Shown: positions 44,621 through 53,034 of the stretch, piece by piece | How positions within the stretch are numbered: position 1 is the first letter of the stretch | Layout: every line of letters starts with the position of its first letter | From: Paenibacillus sp. Soil522 | GTDB lineage: Bacteria > Bacillota > Bacilli > Paenibacillales > Paenibacillaceae | NCBI RefSeq assembly: GCF_001428245.1 | Contig: NZ_LMRV01000035.1 | Location: 1-64,000, forward strand | DNA length: 64,000 nucleotides | Direction: 5' to 3' | The notes under the pieces: model-generated | Told to the model about the DNA's origin: nothing | What the model saw: only the letters and a program-made list of their open reading frames with translations | The model's database searches: none | Translations under genes and position numbers: made by a program

Positions 44621-44875
44621 CTATAAAATTATTAGACTGTAGATTGTAAAAGATACCACTTCAGCTTTAGGATAAGGCCGGTTCGGACAACGTCCTCCGG
44701 CCTTCCATTCCATGATGTTCTTTAGCCTAGATAAGCGTTTGTGCAAGATCATGACGCCATACGGCTCAATTTCTACCGTTGCGCTCACCTGGCGTTGCGT
44801 TAATAAATCGGTATAGACTTCATTTTCGAGCTTGATGGCGGCTTGATGACTGTTATGATTCAAGACGTTTAAAGG
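44621..44875 (-). pseudogene. GH42 beta-galactosidase, C-terminal remnant
   Basis: The minus strand reads NPLNVLNHNSHQAAIKLENE, VYTDLLTQRQVSATVEIEPY then GVMILH. This resembles the small C-terminal beta domain of GH42 beta-galactosidases (NH...Y.DLLTG....L.PYGV.IL). About 50 recognisable residues remain directly after the levanase stop, with no ribosome binding site. The rest of the gene was probably lost by deletion. Confidence 0.5.
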
Positions 44876-44876
44876 A

Positions 44877-46463
44877 TTATTTTTTCCATACCTTGTCGAG
44901 CGAATAAATGTGCAGGGAGTTCAACGTCACATTGCCGCCTGCCGTATAAAGCTCTAGCCCGGTAGCCGAAGCATCGGGGAAGATTTGGTCGGTGATGACT
45001 CTCTCTCCTTCATTGCCGAAAACTTCTACGGAAGACCTGTCGACAAAAATATGCATCGTTACCTTATTATTCTGCACCGTGAGCGGGGCTTCATGCCGTT
45101 TGGCAAAATCACCGTGGAAATCGGATATTCCCGAGCGGGTGCGGTCGACAAATAATGTTCCGTTTTGTCTGCCGAATCCGACTATCGTTTCGTTTCTTTC
45201 ACCTTTACGAACTTTAAAACCGAATTCGTCGGCAGTAGTACTCTGATCCACCTGAAATTCAGCAACGATTTCAAGCGTTTCCCCGTTTATATCATCAAGC
45301 TGGTTGATGCCCGGCTGCACCAATTGATCGGAAATGCTTTTGGTTAAATGACGGAGCTGCTTTAATTGAGGTACGGGCGTTTGAACCATCCGGATTCCTT
45401 CCGGCAGCGTTTTTAATTCTATTTTCCTCACCAGTGAAAAAGCGCTTCTCCATGTTGAGGTAGGAGTATCGTTGGCGTACTGCCAGTTGCTCATCCAGGC
45501 CAGCCATAGTCTGCTGCTTTTGTGATTCGGATCGTCACTCCATGTGACGCCTGCATAAAAATCGGCGCCGTAATCGGCCCATAACGTCGTGTTGGCGGGA
45601 TTGTCATTGGTAAACGTCTTTCCGTCGAAATTGCCCACGAAATACTGCATGCCTGATCCGCCGGCAATAGAGCCATTGTTAATGCTGACGGCCAGCACCC
45701 ATTTCTTCTTGTTCGGATCTCCGTCTACCGGCAGAGAAAATAAATCGGGACATTCCCAGACGCCGTCAGGCGCACCGTTTGGCTTGCCGAATTCACTGAC
45801 GTACGTCCAATCTTTCAAATTGGACGAGGTATAAAGCATTGCTTTCTCTCCGGCTGCCAGAATCATTACCCATTGTCGGGTCTCTTCATGCCAGAACACT
45901 TTAGGGTCCCGCCAGTCGACATTCGGCGGATTTGGCATAATCGGATTTCCTGCATATTTTTCCCACGTTCTTCCTTTATCGTTGCTGTAGGCAATGCTTT
46001 GTATTTGTTTGTCTTTCGAATGCGTGAAAATGGCGACGAGAGGAGGATGCTTAGGATCCGTTCCAAGGCCGCTTGTATTGTTCCAATCCACAACCGCGCT
46101 GCCGGAAAAGATATAGCCGTGCTCATCAGGCTGCAAAGCGACAGGAAGATGTTCCCAATGAACCAGATCCTTGCTGACCGCATGTCCCCAGTGCATTGGA
46201 CCCCAGCGGGTACCGTAAGGATGATATTGATAAAATAGATGGTATTCTCCCTCGTAATAAACCATGCCGTTGGGATCGTTCATCCAGTTCGCTTCCGGGG
46301 TAAAATGATATTGCGGACGAAAAGGCTCGTTATAATAAGGACTCTGTTCTTGTTCAACGGACTTATTCAGGCCTGGAAAAATCAAGGCAAAAAGTGCAAC
46401 GATAATGATGGACATTACAACTAAAATGAACCATAAAGCGCGTAATTTGATATTTTTGAACAT
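44877..46463 (-). CDS. GH32 levanase/fructanase (SacC-like), membrane-anchored or secreted
   Basis: 528 residues. One N-terminal hydrophobic segment (LWFILVVMSIIIVALFALIF, about 10-29) without clear cleavage motif, then a GH32 propeller: WMNDPNG (nucleophile Asp63), RDPK (Asp186) and WECPD (acid/base Glu237), and a C-terminal beta-sandwich ending VDRSSVEVFGNEGERV. It releases fructose from levan, inulin or sucrose outside the membrane. ATG 46463 is chosen because AAAGGAG lies eight bases upstream. A promoter, RAT and terminator precede it, so expression needs the LicT/SacT-type antiterminator encoded at 47083-47922. Confidence 0.88.
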   Translation of the reverse strand: MFKNIKLRALWFILVVMSIIIVALFALIFPGLNKSVEQEQSPYYNEPFRPQYHFTPEANWMNDPNGMVYYEGEYHLFYQYHPYGTRWGPMHWGHAVSKDLVHWEHLPVALQPDEHGYIFSGSAVVDWNNTSGLGTDPKHPPLVAIFTHSKDKQIQSIAYSNDKGRTWEKYAGNPIMPNPPNVDWRDPKVFWHEETRQWVMILAAGEKAMLYTSSNLKDWTYVSEFGKPNGAPDGVWECPDLFSLPVDGDPNKKKWVLAVSINNGSIAGGSGMQYFVGNFDGKTFTNDNPANTTLWADYGADFYAGVTWSDDPNHKSSRLWLAWMSNWQYANDTPTSTWRSAFSLVRKIELKTLPEGIRMVQTPVPQLKQLRHLTKSISDQLVQPGINQLDDINGETLEIVAEFQVDQSTTADEFGFKVRKGERNETIVGFGRQNGTLFVDRTRSGISDFHGDFAKRHEAPLTVQNNKVTMHIFVDRSSVEVFGNEGERVITDQIFPDASATGLELYTAGGNVTLNSLHIYSLDKVWKK

Positions 46464-46539
46464 ATTGCTTACTCCTTTCATTTCGAATTTGACACCGCAC
46501 CAGAATCTGCAGCGCGAATTAATTTGCGCTAACAGGCAA

Positions 46540-46615
46540 CAAAAAAAGACCTTCAATTGGTTAAGGCTAAAAACAGCGAACGCTGTCCATTAGCATTAAC
46601 ACTTTGAGGTCTTGC
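46540..46615 (-). terminator. Conditional terminator in the levanase leader
   Basis: On the minus strand AAGACCT, overlapping the end of the RAT, pairs with AGGTCTT followed by TTTTTTG about 60 bases later. A second stem ACAGCGAACGCTGT lies between. This is the RAT-controlled attenuator. Confidence 0.75.
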
Positions 46616-46635
46616 CTGCATAACAGTAACAATCC
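46607..46635 (-). promoter_or_regulatory. Ribonucleic antiterminator (RAT) of the levanase gene
   Basis: The minus-strand sequence GGATTGTTACTG-TTAT-GCAGGCAAGACCT matches the RAT consensus bound by LicT/SacT/SacY antiterminators (GGATTGTTACTG...GCAGGCAAAACCT). It overlaps the 5' arm of the terminator, so protein binding should allow read-through. Confidence 0.88.
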
Positions 46636-46650
46636 TGTGTGTTTCCACTC

Positions 46651-46679
46651 ATTCTAATGGTTTTTGACAAAAATCACAA
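46651..46679 (-). promoter_or_regulatory. Promoter of the levanase gene
   Basis: On the minus strand TTGTGA (46674-46679), 17 bases and TAGAAT (46651-46656) lie just upstream of the RAT. Confidence 0.65.
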
Positions 46680-46697
46680 TGGTCGAATATTGATGAA

Positions 46698-47066
46698 TTG
46701 CCAACCTTATCCAAACTGCAGGCGAAGCGATCAACGAAGCAGGGCGATTTGATTCGAAAAATCAATGATCTCATTCATAAAGAATACGCAAATCCGAATC
46801 TCAGCCTGAACTGGATCGCGGATGAATTAGATATGTCCTCCATTTACTTGAGCCGGGTTTACAAGCAGCAGACGTTAGCCGCAATCGTTGATGTTATTAA
46901 TAATGTGCGTATGGAGAGGGCAAAGGAATTTTTGCTGAATACCGATTGGCCGATCGTCGATATTGCCGTGAAGAGCGGCTATACGAGCAGCTCCTATTTC
47001 CACCGCATGTTCAAGAAGAGCTTCAGTGTAACGCCGTCCGATTACCGGAAAATGAATCTGGGCTAA
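46698..47066 (+). pseudogene. AraC-family HTH domain, C-terminal remnant
   Basis: About 122 residues: KINDLIHKEYANPNLSLNWI, ADELDMSSIYLSRVYKQQTL, MERAKEFLLNTDWPIVDIAV and KSGYTSSSYFHRMFKKSF, ending VTPSDYRKMN. This is a complete AraC double helix-turn-helix as found at the C-terminus of YesN-type regulators. The sensor or receiver domain is missing and the frame begins without a ribosome binding site next to the levanase promoter. It could be a truncated fructan-locus regulator. Confidence 0.6.
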
Positions 47067-47082
47067 AATGGAGGGCATTTCC

Positions 47083-47922
47083 CTATGCGGTTACTCTTGA
47101 GGTAATACGTTGGATCTGCAAAGAGATGTATGCCAGCTCCGAATCATGCAGTTCAAAATCATACTCCTGCAGCACAAAATGGCCCGCCTTTTGGGCAATG
47201 GCATACGATTCAAGGTATTTTTCCTTGATGATACGGGTCATCTCGGGATCCAATTCGTGAAAAGGCTCCTCGGACTCCGAACGCTGAACGGCAAAACGCA
47301 AATGGGTAATTAAGCGCTCATAGGATACGGTGTCTTCCGCCAACTTGACAGCCAAGCCTCCCTCAATGATATCGACAATGCCCCGTATCATGGAGGTGAT
47401 GTCGAGCGTTTTGGTCATTTCCCCGGCATTGATTTTTGCAGTATAAATATGCAAAGCGATATAGCCTACCTCATCCTCCGGAATATCGATTCTGAGCTTT
47501 TCGCGTATAAGCTCCTTCGCGTAGAGCCCGATTTGAAATTCTTTCGCGTATAATACTTTTATTTCGTTCAACAGCGTATTTTTGATGACCATCCCTTTGG
47601 CAAGACGGTCAAGCGCAAAGGACAAGTGGTCAGTAAGCGCGATATGGATATGCTCGTTGATGACGACGCCCAGCTGGCTTTCGGCATAAGAAATAATGTC
47701 CTCCGACACCTGAATATGCTCCTCCGGCAGTGTCGACAATATTTCTTCGAACTGTTGATGCTTCGCTTGGTCCTTCATGACGAAAATTTTTTCAATGCGG
47801 GTCTGATCGACAGGATCGTTTTTCCGTTTCTGAAAGGCAATGCCTGACCCGAAAACAATTTTCTCCCCCTCCCAATCCTTGACGACAATCGCATTGTTGT
47901 TCAATATTTTGTTGATCTTCAT
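47083..47922 (-). CDS. BglG/LicT-family transcription antiterminator
   Basis: 279 residues: RNA-binding CAT domain ([20 protein letters not shown] ... [15 protein letters not shown], 1-55), PRD1 (about 65-170; [18 protein letters not shown] and [10 protein letters not shown] with the regulatory His pairs) and PRD2 (about 172-279; [11 protein letters not shown] and ELAYISLQI). PTS phosphorylation of the PRDs controls dimerisation; the active dimer binds RAT hairpins, two of which lie at 46607-46635 and 52795-52823. It is the last gene after the EIIBC and EIIA genes. ATG 47922 follows GGAG by nine to ten bases. Closest in role to SacT/LicT. Confidence 0.88.
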   Translation of the reverse strand: MKINKILNNNAIVVKDWEGEKIVFGSGIAFQKRKNDPVDQTRIEKIFVMKDQAKHQQFEEILSTLPEEHIQVSEDIISYAESQLGVVINEHIHIALTDHLSFALDRLAKGMVIKNTLLNEIKVLYAKEFQIGLYAKELIREKLRIDIPEDEVGYIALHIYTAKINAGEMTKTLDITSMIRGIVDIIEGGLAVKLAEDTVSYERLITHLRFAVQRSESEEPFHELDPEMTRIIKEKYLESYAIAQKAGHFVLQEYDFELHDSELAYISLQIQRITSRVTA

Positions 47923-47951
47923 CGCACGCTCCATTCCGGGAGTCTCAGGCC

Positions 47952-48452
47952 CTAAGATTTTACTTTAACCTTCATGAGCGGAGTTAATCCCCTTTCAGCT
48001 CGTTCCGGCAGCTCGATATCAATCTGTTCAATTTGATCATTATGGATAAGGAACATCGGAGTGACCGGACTCGTCGCTTTCTCCCGAATGAGATCGAGCG
48101 AGAAATCCATAAGCGGCTGACCTATTTTAACCCGGTCCCCCATTTTGACGTAATGGTGAAAGCCCTCCCCATTTAGGCAAACCGTATCCACGCCGATGTG
48201 AATAAGCAGATCCAAGCCGCTTTCAGCTCGAATCCAGAGCGCATGTTTCGTTTGGAAGAGATGAACAATCTCTCCGTTTACGGGAGATCCTACCTTGCCG
48301 TCTTCCGGGTCGATCGCTACGCCCATTCCAGCCATACTTTTGGAGAAAATAGGGTCGGGCACCTCCTCCATTGCCAGCACTCTCCCGCTTATAGGCGAAA
48401 AAATGATTTCCTCCGTTTTCCGTTGCTGCATGCCAATCCAACTTTTAAACAT
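47952..48452 (-). CDS. PTS EIIA component, glucose/sucrose (Crr) type
   Basis: 166 residues, a single EIIA-Glc domain: [20 protein letters not shown], partner His in [12 protein letters not shown] (His70) and phosphorylated His in [11 protein letters not shown] (His85). It receives phosphate from HPr and passes it to the EIIB domain of the adjacent permease, which lacks its own EIIA. Its start overlaps the EIIBC stop by eight bases and follows AAGGAG (six-base gap), so the two are coupled. Confidence 0.88.
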   Translation of the reverse strand: MFKSWIGMQQRKTEEIIFSPISGRVLAMEEVPDPIFSKSMAGMGVAIDPEDGKVGSPVNGEIVHLFQTKHALWIRAESGLDLLIHIGVDTVCLNGEGFHHYVKMGDRVKIGQPLMDFSLDLIREKATSPVTPMFLIHNDQIEQIDIELPERAERGLTPLMKVKVKS

Positions 48453-49848
48453 CTTGTACTCCTTTATCTTCATCGAATCCAATAAGCCACGTCGCAATAA
48501 ATGCAGAACCGACGGAAATAACGAAGCCGATAAGGTAATGAATTAAGTTCGCCAAACCTAACGGAGCTGCAAGGATCAACATCGGCAAGCCTGTTAAGCC
48601 GTATGAATTTGCCGCTACATGGGCAAAGACAACATAGGCGCCGCCTGCCGCTCCCCCAATGCAGCCGCCGATAAACGGTTTTCTTAACCTTAAATTCATG
48701 CCGAAAATGACGGGCTCCGTGATGCCGAATAAGGCTGAAAGCGAAGCGGGAATTGCACTCTCCTTCAGCTTTTTGTTTCTTGCTTTAAAATAAATCGCCA
48801 AGCCGGCGCCGCCCTGCGCGATATTAGCCATCGACCAAACGGGCAGCAAGAAATTCACCCCGATTTTAGGATCGGCAATCAAACCGAGCTCGACGGCATG
48901 AAAAGTGTGATGAAGGCCGGTAATCACGATGAGCGGATAAAACCCTCCGAATAGTAAACCGCCAATAAATCCGACACCATGCGTATAAACAACCTCGAGA
49001 CCTTGAGTAAGCCAATTGCCGAGGAATGCTCCGAGCGGTCCAATCGCAAGCAGGGAGACAACCCCGGTAAACAGGACGGTAACAAGCGGAATAACGAATA
49101 ATGCTATGGACGGAAATACGATTTTTTTCAAACCTATTTCAACTTTGCTCATCAGGTAAACGGACATCAATATCGGAATTACCGTTCCTGAGTACCCGGT
49201 CGGAGCGGCTTGAAGTCCGAATGCATCCAACCATGCCGGAGAATGGATTTCATGTACTCCAGGCTTCAATACATCGGAATGCACTAATAGGCCGCCTATA
49301 AAAGCTCCTAAGACCGGACTGCCGCCGAATTCCTTCGCAGCGCTAAATCCGATAATGACCGGCAAAATAAGAAGAGCGGATGTCGAGAAAAAATCCAGCA
49401 TATTCATCCAAGCGCTATCGGGCGCAGCCCACTTAGAGGACGCAATCATTCCGGTCAGCCCCCTCAGCAAGCCGCTGGCTACAATAAAGGGGAGGATCGG
49501 AACAAAGATGTTGGACAACATTTTCGTGATGACAAAGATCGGATTTCTTTTTTTCGGCAAGCATGCGGCAGGCTTCTCCGTTTCGGCTGGCACTTCTGCT
49601 ATCGCTTCTTCCAGCCCCTTGTAAATCTTGTTCACAATGCCGATTCCAAAAATAATCTGGTATTGTCCCGCTCTGGAAAATACCCCCTGTACCTGATCCA
49701 GCTGTTCGATTGCAGCGCTGTCCGCTCTGCCTTCATCATGCAGAACGAGTCGCAGCCTTGTCGTGCAGTGTGCTGCGCTTGCGATATTTTGCTTGCCGCC
49801 CAGCAGCGGCAGCAGCTCTTCGACGATTTTATTCGCTTCGGCTCGAAT
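48445..49848 (-). CDS. PTS EIIBC component, sucrose type
   Basis: About 467 residues when read from an ATT codon at 49848, which follows AAGGAGG with an eight-base gap. No ATG, GTG or TTG is available before the EIIB active site. EIIB (about 1-80): EANKIVEELLPLLGG and HCTTRLRLVL with the phosphorylated Cys28. EIIC (about 105-460) has about ten membrane helices (IPILMSVYLMSKVEIGLKKI, GGFYPLIVITGLHHTFHAVE, FGITEPVIFGMNLRLRKPFI). The GITEPVIFG segment is typical of glucose/sucrose-family EIIC. Substrate inferred as sucrose from the GH68, GH32 and RAT context. It lies downstream of the GH68 gene, separated by a terminator. Confidence 0.85.
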   Translation of the reverse strand: MRAEANKIVEELLPLLGGKQNIASAAHCTTRLRLVLHDEGRADSAAIEQLDQVQGVFSRAGQYQIIFGIGIVNKIYKGLEEAIAEVPAETEKPAACLPKKRNPIFVITKMLSNIFVPILPFIVASGLLRGLTGMIASSKWAAPDSAWMNMLDFFSTSALLILPVIIGFSAAKEFGGSPVLGAFIGGLLVHSDVLKPGVHEIHSPAWLDAFGLQAAPTGYSGTVIPILMSVYLMSKVEIGLKKIVFPSIALFVIPLVTVLFTGVVSLLAIGPLGAFLGNWLTQGLEVVYTHGVGFIGGLLFGGFYPLIVITGLHHTFHAVELGLIADPKIGVNFLLPVWSMANIAQGGAGLAIYFKARNKKLKESAIPASLSALFGITEPVIFGMNLRLRKPFIGGCIGGAAGGAYVVFAHVAANSYGLTGLPMLILAAPLGLANLIHYLIGFVISVGSAFIATWLIGFDEDKGVQDV

Positions 49849-49937
49849 GGCAAGTTCCTCCTTAACGTAGAGTTTACGTTATTATAACATTCGATTCGCC
49901 TGCTTGTTATCTGTCGCAGTGCGGCCCGAACATGGCC

Positions 49938-49966
49938 AAAATGCGCTCAGCATAAGCTGAGCGCAG
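49938..49966 (-). terminator. Terminator of the tandem GH68 gene
   Basis: TGCGCTCAG and CTGAGCGCA form a perfect 9-bp stem about 25 bases after the stop; on the minus strand TTTTGG follows. Partial read-through into the PTS genes is possible. Confidence 0.65.
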
Positions 49967-49991
49967 ATTCTGGCATTATTCAATTCGTTTC

Positions 49992-52640
49992 TTAATTGAT
50001 CGAGCCTGGAGGAAGTTCTCCTGCAATTTTGGTCGTGTCGCCATTGATTGCGATTTGGACCGTCGGAGGCAGCGTGCCGCCCCAGTGTGCGAATTGGAAT
50101 TCAGGAGACTGATTGCCAACATCTCCAATGGACATTGTGCCCAAATCGCCGAAGTGCGCGAAGCCAACGACGTTCAGGTTCGGCAGAACCAGCCAGGAGT
50201 AAGCTTGGTACGGGTTGTTCTTAGGGTTGGCGAGAACCAGACCGCTACCATTCAGCGGTTTGAAGCCTTCGCCCAGTTTGTCGGATACGAAACCGTACAG
50301 GCCTTCAGGACCTTGCAGACCTTCCGCGTATTTGTTGATGTGGCTGTCTGTGAACAGATAGTATTTACCGTCCTTCACCACGATGTGCGGACGCTCCAGT
50401 TCTTCGTTTACATAGTTCGCTTCAAGAAGCGGAGGAAGAAGCTTCAGATTATTGAAATCGCCTTTAACGACTTCGATAATACCGATGTTAGCGTTGGCAC
50501 TAGCTGCTCCTGCAGGAACAGTATGAGTTTTCTGGAACTCTTCGCTGCCGATGTATTCCGGCTTCAATTCGCGGTCGCCAACAGCGCCTGCGGATTGGCC
50601 TTCGAATAGAAGATACTCTTTTTTCGTTTTAGGATCTTTAAACCACATTGGATCACGGAAAGCGTAACCGCCGCCTTCACCTTGCTTCGCTTGCTCCAGC
50701 GTTTGGTAGTGTTCGCCGTCCGGCTCCATAATGATGCGGTGCGGAGTCCAGTCCGTGAATTTTACGCCGTTTTTGTCTGCTGCGATTTCACCGATGGACA
50801 TAGCCAAGCGTTGCTCATAAGTCAGGTTTTTCTCGCCTTCATGGCCGGTAGCGGTGTAGAAAGCATGGATTTTATCGCCGTCCAGCATCGCGGAACCTGC
50901 CCATTGACGTGAACCGAGCTTAGTGCCTTCCGGGAACAGGTCGCCTACAAATTTCCATTCCTTGCCATCTTTTGAGATGAAGTAACGAATCGTTGCGATA
51001 TCATGAACTTTGCCCGGCAGCACGTCGCTCGGTGCGGAAAGCGCGAAGAGCACTTTATAGCCTTTGTACGTAGCGACATTTCCGTTGCGGTCCATCAGCG
51101 GCCATGTATCCCAGATGTGATAGTCCGGCGTCATTTTTTCAAGCTTTTTGATATCCGTGTAAGGCAGGGTGTTGTCTGCGTTTTGTTCGATCATGGACGC
51201 TTGTTCGCGTGTCCAGTTAGTCGTTGTTATTTCTGTTTGGGGATTTTTCTTTTCCATTTTTTCTACATCTTTAGCGCTGAGATAAGGGCCGAAATCGCGG
51301 ATTTCACCGTGCTGCAATTCACCGACGATTTTAGTTTTGTCGCCCTCGAAGGACAGCTGCAGCGTTGGAGCGAACGTACCGCCGTGTTTCACATTGCCGT
51401 TCTCGTCAAGCGGTTCGTTGATGAAGCTGATTGCCGTTTCATCCGGAAGAACCATCCAGGAGTAAGCCTGGTACGGGCTTTCTTTCGGGTTGGCTACAAC
51501 AAGACCGGAACCGTTAAGCGGTTTGTAATCGCCGCGGACGCCGCCTTCGTTGTGGAAGCCGTATACGCCGTCCGGACCGGTCAAGCCTGGTGCGTACGTG
51601 AAGGTATGGCTGATCGTCATCAGGTAATAATCGTTGCCTTTGATGTACATGTGCGGACGTTCCACTTGATGGTTCGCACCGATGGATTCAAGCAAAGGAG
51701 GAAGCAACTTCAGTTTGGACGCATCTTTGTCGGTTACTTCCGCAATACCGATGTTACCGTCATACAGTTCTGCTCTATCCGGAACGGTATGCGTGCTGCG
51801 GTATTCTTCGTCACCGATGTTCTCAGGCTTCAGTGTTTGTTCGCTCGATTTGCCGCCTACTTGGCCTTCGAATATGATGTACTCTTTGCCTGTATTCGGA
51901 TCCTGGAAGAAGAACGGATCGCGGAAAGCCGTGATATTGTGGCCTCCATCATGGAACTGTTCAATCGTTTCGTAGTACTTGCCGTCCGGCTCGGCGATGA
52001 TTTGGTGCTGGCCTTCATTGGTCAGCTTAACGCCGGTTTTATCCGCTTTAATGTCGAAAGTCGTTTTGGCCAGACGTTGCTCAGCCCGCTGTACCCAGCC
52101 GTTCTGATCCCACTCTTTGCCGCCATTGGCGTTCATATCGGTAGTAGCCGTGTAGAACAAGTGAATTTTGCCTTTCTTGTCCAGCATTGCGGAACCTGCC
52201 CATTGCATATGGCCGTAAGCATTATCATAGTCATAAGGAATGCCTGCGTAAGTCCAGTCGACTCCATCCTTGGAGTAGAACATACCGATTCTGGCTTCGG
52301 TGTGACGATCGTTCCATCCGAACGTACGCGGAGCTACCAATGCGAATGCGATTTTGTAGCCATTGACGACAGCAAGGGAGCCATCGCGGTTTTGGAGCGG
52401 CCAAGTATCCCAGATCCATACATCAGGAGCTGCCAGTTTAAAGTTAGTGTCAATCTTAGGTGCAGTGTTCGTAGCCGTAAGCTTGACTTGCTCCGCTGCT
52501 TGACGGGACCAGACGGCCGTGTAATCGTTAGGCACAGACGGAGTCGGTGCCGCTTTCGCCGAAACGGTGCTTGACAGCAAGCTGCTTGCAAGAATCGTTG
52601 CGGTCAAAACCATTTTTCCATATTTTGCTACTTTTTTCAT
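49992..52640 (-). CDS. Secreted protein with two tandem GH68 (levansucrase-type) domains
   Basis: 882 residues: signal peptide (1-30, ending VSAKA), GH68 domain 1 (about 40-455) and domain 2 (about 470-882). Each has a full set of catalytic residues: WDTWP nucleophile Asp78 and Asp511, FRDP stabiliser Asp241 and Asp663, ERPH acid/base Glu327 and Glu749. The ERPH and TISH/TDSH segments resemble Gram-negative levansucrases more than Bacillus SacB (where R360 stands in place of His). GH68 enzymes split sucrose and transfer fructose to water, sucrose or growing fructan. Normal members have one domain of 400-480 residues. GGGGAGG lies eight bases before the ATG. Promoter, RAT and terminator precede the gene. 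Confidence 0.9.
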   Translation of the reverse strand: MKKVAKYGKMVLTATILASSLLSSTVSAKAAPTPSVPNDYTAVWSRQAAEQVKLTATNTAPKIDTNFKLAAPDVWIWDTWPLQNRDGSLAVVNGYKIAFALVAPRTFGWNDRHTEARIGMFYSKDGVDWTYAGIPYDYDNAYGHMQWAGSAMLDKKGKIHLFYTATTDMNANGGKEWDQNGWVQRAEQRLAKTTFDIKADKTGVKLTNEGQHQIIAEPDGKYYETIEQFHDGGHNITAFRDPFFFQDPNTGKEYIIFEGQVGGKSSEQTLKPENIGDEEYRSTHTVPDRAELYDGNIGIAEVTDKDASKLKLLPPLLESIGANHQVERPHMYIKGNDYYLMTISHTFTYAPGLTGPDGVYGFHNEGGVRGDYKPLNGSGLVVANPKESPYQAYSWMVLPDETAISFINEPLDENGNVKHGGTFAPTLQLSFEGDKTKIVGELQHGEIRDFGPYLSAKDVEKMEKKNPQTEITTTNWTREQASMIEQNADNTLPYTDIKKLEKMTPDYHIWDTWPLMDRNGNVATYKGYKVLFALSAPSDVLPGKVHDIATIRYFISKDGKEWKFVGDLFPEGTKLGSRQWAGSAMLDGDKIHAFYTATGHEGEKNLTYEQRLAMSIGEIAADKNGVKFTDWTPHRIIMEPDGEHYQTLEQAKQGEGGGYAFRDPMWFKDPKTKKEYLLFEGQSAGAVGDRELKPEYIGSEEFQKTHTVPAGAASANANIGIIEVVKGDFNNLKLLPPLLEANYVNEELERPHIVVKDGKYYLFTDSHINKYAEGLQGPEGLYGFVSDKLGEGFKPLNGSGLVLANPKNNPYQAYSWLVLPNLNVVGFAHFGDLGTMSIGDVGNQSPEFQFAHWGGTLPPTVQIAINGDTTKIAGELPPGSIN

Positions 52641-52728
52641 TTTTTATTCCTCCCCAGAATTGTTTGCTTAACTGCTTTCGCTGCTGCAATTAACCTTTAA
52701 TTACGGATCCTCCCCCCGTTTAAGCGGA

Positions 52729-52799
52729 ACAAAAAAAGACCTAAAACGTCCAAGGAATAAAGCACCTGTCGGTACAGTCGTCCTCAAACATTTTAGGTC
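52729..52799 (-). terminator. Conditional terminator in the tandem GH68 leader
   Basis: On the minus strand AGACCTAAAATG, continuous with the RAT, pairs with CGTTTTAGGTCTT followed by TTTTTTG. Confidence 0.75.
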
Positions 52800-52823
52800 T
52801 TGCCTGCTGTGCAGTAACAATCC
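52795..52823 (-). promoter_or_regulatory. Ribonucleic antiterminator (RAT) of the tandem GH68 gene
   Basis: The minus-strand sequence GGATTGTTACTG-CACA-GCAGGCAAGACCT is identical to the levanase RAT outside the loop. Both should be bound by the antiterminator encoded at 47083-47922. Confidence 0.88.
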
Positions 52824-52851
52824 CGCTATATGCAATTCGTTTTGCTTCCTC

Positions 52852-52880
52852 ATTCTAGCAAGGCAAAAAATTTATATCAA
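52852..52880 (-). promoter_or_regulatory. Promoter of the tandem GH68 gene
   Basis: On the minus strand TTGATA (52875-52880), 17 bases and TAGAAT (52852-52857) with an extended TGC just before the -10 box lie about 30 bases upstream of the RAT. Confidence 0.7.
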
Positions 52881-52973
52881 TAGTAAGATATCCCTAAATT
52901 TTCAAATTAAAAAAAGGGACAATCGACCCAGACTAAAAAATGAAGTCCTTGCAATCCGGGCACATTGCCGCAA

Positions 52974-53021
52974 TAAAAAGCCGAGCAGATGCAGGCATGC
53001 TGCCTGGACCCCGCTCGGCGG
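52974..53021 (-). terminator. Terminator of map
   Basis: On the minus strand GCCGAGC...GCTCGGC with an inner stem (CCAGGCAGCATGCCTG) is followed by TTTTTATT, shortly after the map stop. Confidence 0.8.
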
Positions 53022-53034
53022 TATGTTAAAGCCT

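Noticed and set aside
49632..49853. Separate 73-codon minus-strand frame upstream of the EIIC part
   Set aside because: It is out of frame with, and lies over, the EIIB domain, which is readable in the EIIBC frame from ATT 49848.
51003..52574. Long open frame (523 codons) on the plus strand
   Set aside because: It is antisense to the tandem GH68 gene, has no recognisable domains and a composition expected from a shadow frame.
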